Made by a program: the position numbers and the translations under genes. The notes below the pieces were generated by a model, which was not told the DNA's origin, did no database searches, and worked only from the letters and a program-made list of their open reading frames with translations. A stretch of 64,000 nt of DNA, taken from contig PUDQ02000024.1 in NCBI GenBank assembly GCA_002964805.2, positions 62,001 through 126,000 of the forward strand, in the 5' to 3' direction. Each line of letters opens with the position of its first letter. Position 1 is the first letter of the stretch. Below, piece by piece: positions 62,943 through 64,000 of the stretch. The stretch comes from Trametes villosa. Its lineage: Eukaryota; Basidiomycota; Agaricomycetes; Polyporales; Polyporaceae.

Positions 62943-64000
62943 TGTTCGAAGGAGACGATGGTTAAGGTCTCGGGCGTGGATTGGATTGGATTCGAGCGGG
63001 AAGCGCAAAAGAATCAGGTACGTCTATCCCCTTGCGTAGAGCCTACGTCAGCGACCTATGAATACAGCGTTGCAGCATGTGGCTGACCCAGACCCGCTAC
63101 CAGCCTGCCACAATGGTGACAATGTACACCATCTCCGAACAGCGCTCTCTGAAGGAAACCACACTGTTCCGCCCTATGCCGCCGCGCGGAGCACATGGAC
63201 AAGAAGTGTCCTACGATGTCAAGCCACGGACTATATCGATCCCCACCCCTATATTCCGCCGATACTTTCCCATTCCCACATCGTCCTCCCCGCGCCCGCC
63301 GAGCCTCGACTCTTCGTTACCCCTTCACCACTCCCCCGGTTTCTCTCTACCCCCTATTCCCCACCATCCATCCACCCACCCCCAACCCTCGTCGCCGTCG
63401 TCGTCGCGTCTTAGCACTACCCCACCACGCTCGTATACTGTTGTCGTTCTGTCCCGTTTGCTGCATTTCCTATGTCACCGCTTACTGCCTCGCTCGTCTG
63501 CATCGCCTCTGAGTATATAATCACATCTGCCATAACCCTATCGTTTCCACATGCTCGCCTCAACACCATATCCTCCAAATCGCCTTCATTACTACCTCAA
63601 AACCGATATCCTACTAATTGCAGGACTTTGTATGGCCTACTTAGTCGGACCCTCGGCTCCTCGCGATTTGATGCTCTCCTATGCTGCGACTATGCGCGGA
63701 TTGTTGGGTGGATGTGCCGTTCGCTTGGCACCTGCAGCGGGGACCTGTCTAGGCAATCCAGACCGCTCTACTACTTTCATGTGTGCCATCCGAGAGCAGG
63801 CTGGGGAGGGCCGGAGTGGTTGTCGCTGCATGGTGGGGCATGTGCGCATACACGACGATCTGGTGGCGGCGGCGGTGCTGTCAACAACTTGGAAGTGTAC
63901 CACCACCTCGCCAGGCTTAAGCTCGCCTCCACATGCCTCGAACATATGCACAGCTCGCGGCCTCTCACGTCGGACGTATGTCCAGCCCCACACCTCTGCG
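62943..64000. other. Gene 3' flank and unassigned DNA to the window end
   Basis: The first part is 3'-UTR of the Spg1-like gene, including GATTGGATTGGATT. From about 63240 to 63480 the plus strand is C/T-rich with CCACC and CGTCGTCGTCG runs, resembling a promoter or leader of a gene that would start beyond the window. No coding region supported. Confidence 0.45.

Overview
The window looks like nuclear DNA of a GC-rich basidiomycete, most likely an agaricomycete wood-decay fungus. The grounds are: genes interrupted by many 44-90 nt GT-AG introns, often with a CTGAC-like branch point; coding exons with strong G/C third positions; and a class of genes typical of white-rot fungi, above all a haem-plus-flavin cellobiose dehydrogenase. 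I see no bacterial features, tRNA, rRNA, CRISPR array or intact transposon.

Left part (1-18.3 kb): a DUF3602/Par32-like GRGGxGN-repeat protein (-), an HpcH/HpaI-type aldolase (+), a secreted six-hairpin glycosidase-like protein (copy A, +), an F-box protein (-), a four-helix membrane protein (-) and the beta-1,6-glucan synthesis protein KRE6/SKN1 (-). Middle (18.3-41.6 kb): a disordered Ser/Pro-rich conserved protein (-), copy B of the glycosidase in inverted orientation (-), a GNAT-plus-ankyrin protein (-), RNase H1 (-) divergent from a membrane-anchored Nudix hydrolase (+), a DUF985/YML079W-type cupin (+), a SAM methyltransferase (+), a 4.6-kb stretch without a recognisable gene, and a C2H2 zinc-finger protein (+). 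Right part (41.6-64 kb): an RBM18-like RRM protein (+), ribosomal protein uL14/RPL23 (-), catalase (-), succinate dehydrogenase iron-sulfur subunit (-), an FHA-RING ubiquitin ligase of the Dma1 type (-), cellobiose dehydrogenase (-) and the Spg1/Tem1 septation GTPase (+).

Most genes are independent housekeeping or secreted-enzyme units; there is no operon logic and no evident secondary-metabolite cluster. Two loosely linked themes are visible: cell wall and plant polymer work (KRE6, the two glycosidase copies, cellobiose dehydrogenase, catalase as a peroxide sink) and cytokinesis/checkpoint control (Spg1 and a Dma1-type ligase lie 6 kb apart, flanking cellobiose dehydrogenase; their yeast relatives act in the same septation/mitotic-exit network). 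The most interesting signals are the inverted glycosidase duplication with uneven divergence and a conserved promoter block, and a long open frame directly behind the UGA stop of the DUF3602 gene. Gene models were built by hand by joining reading frames at GT-AG sites; for most genes the exon lengths sum to an uninterrupted frame, which supports them, but no transcript or database comparison was possible.
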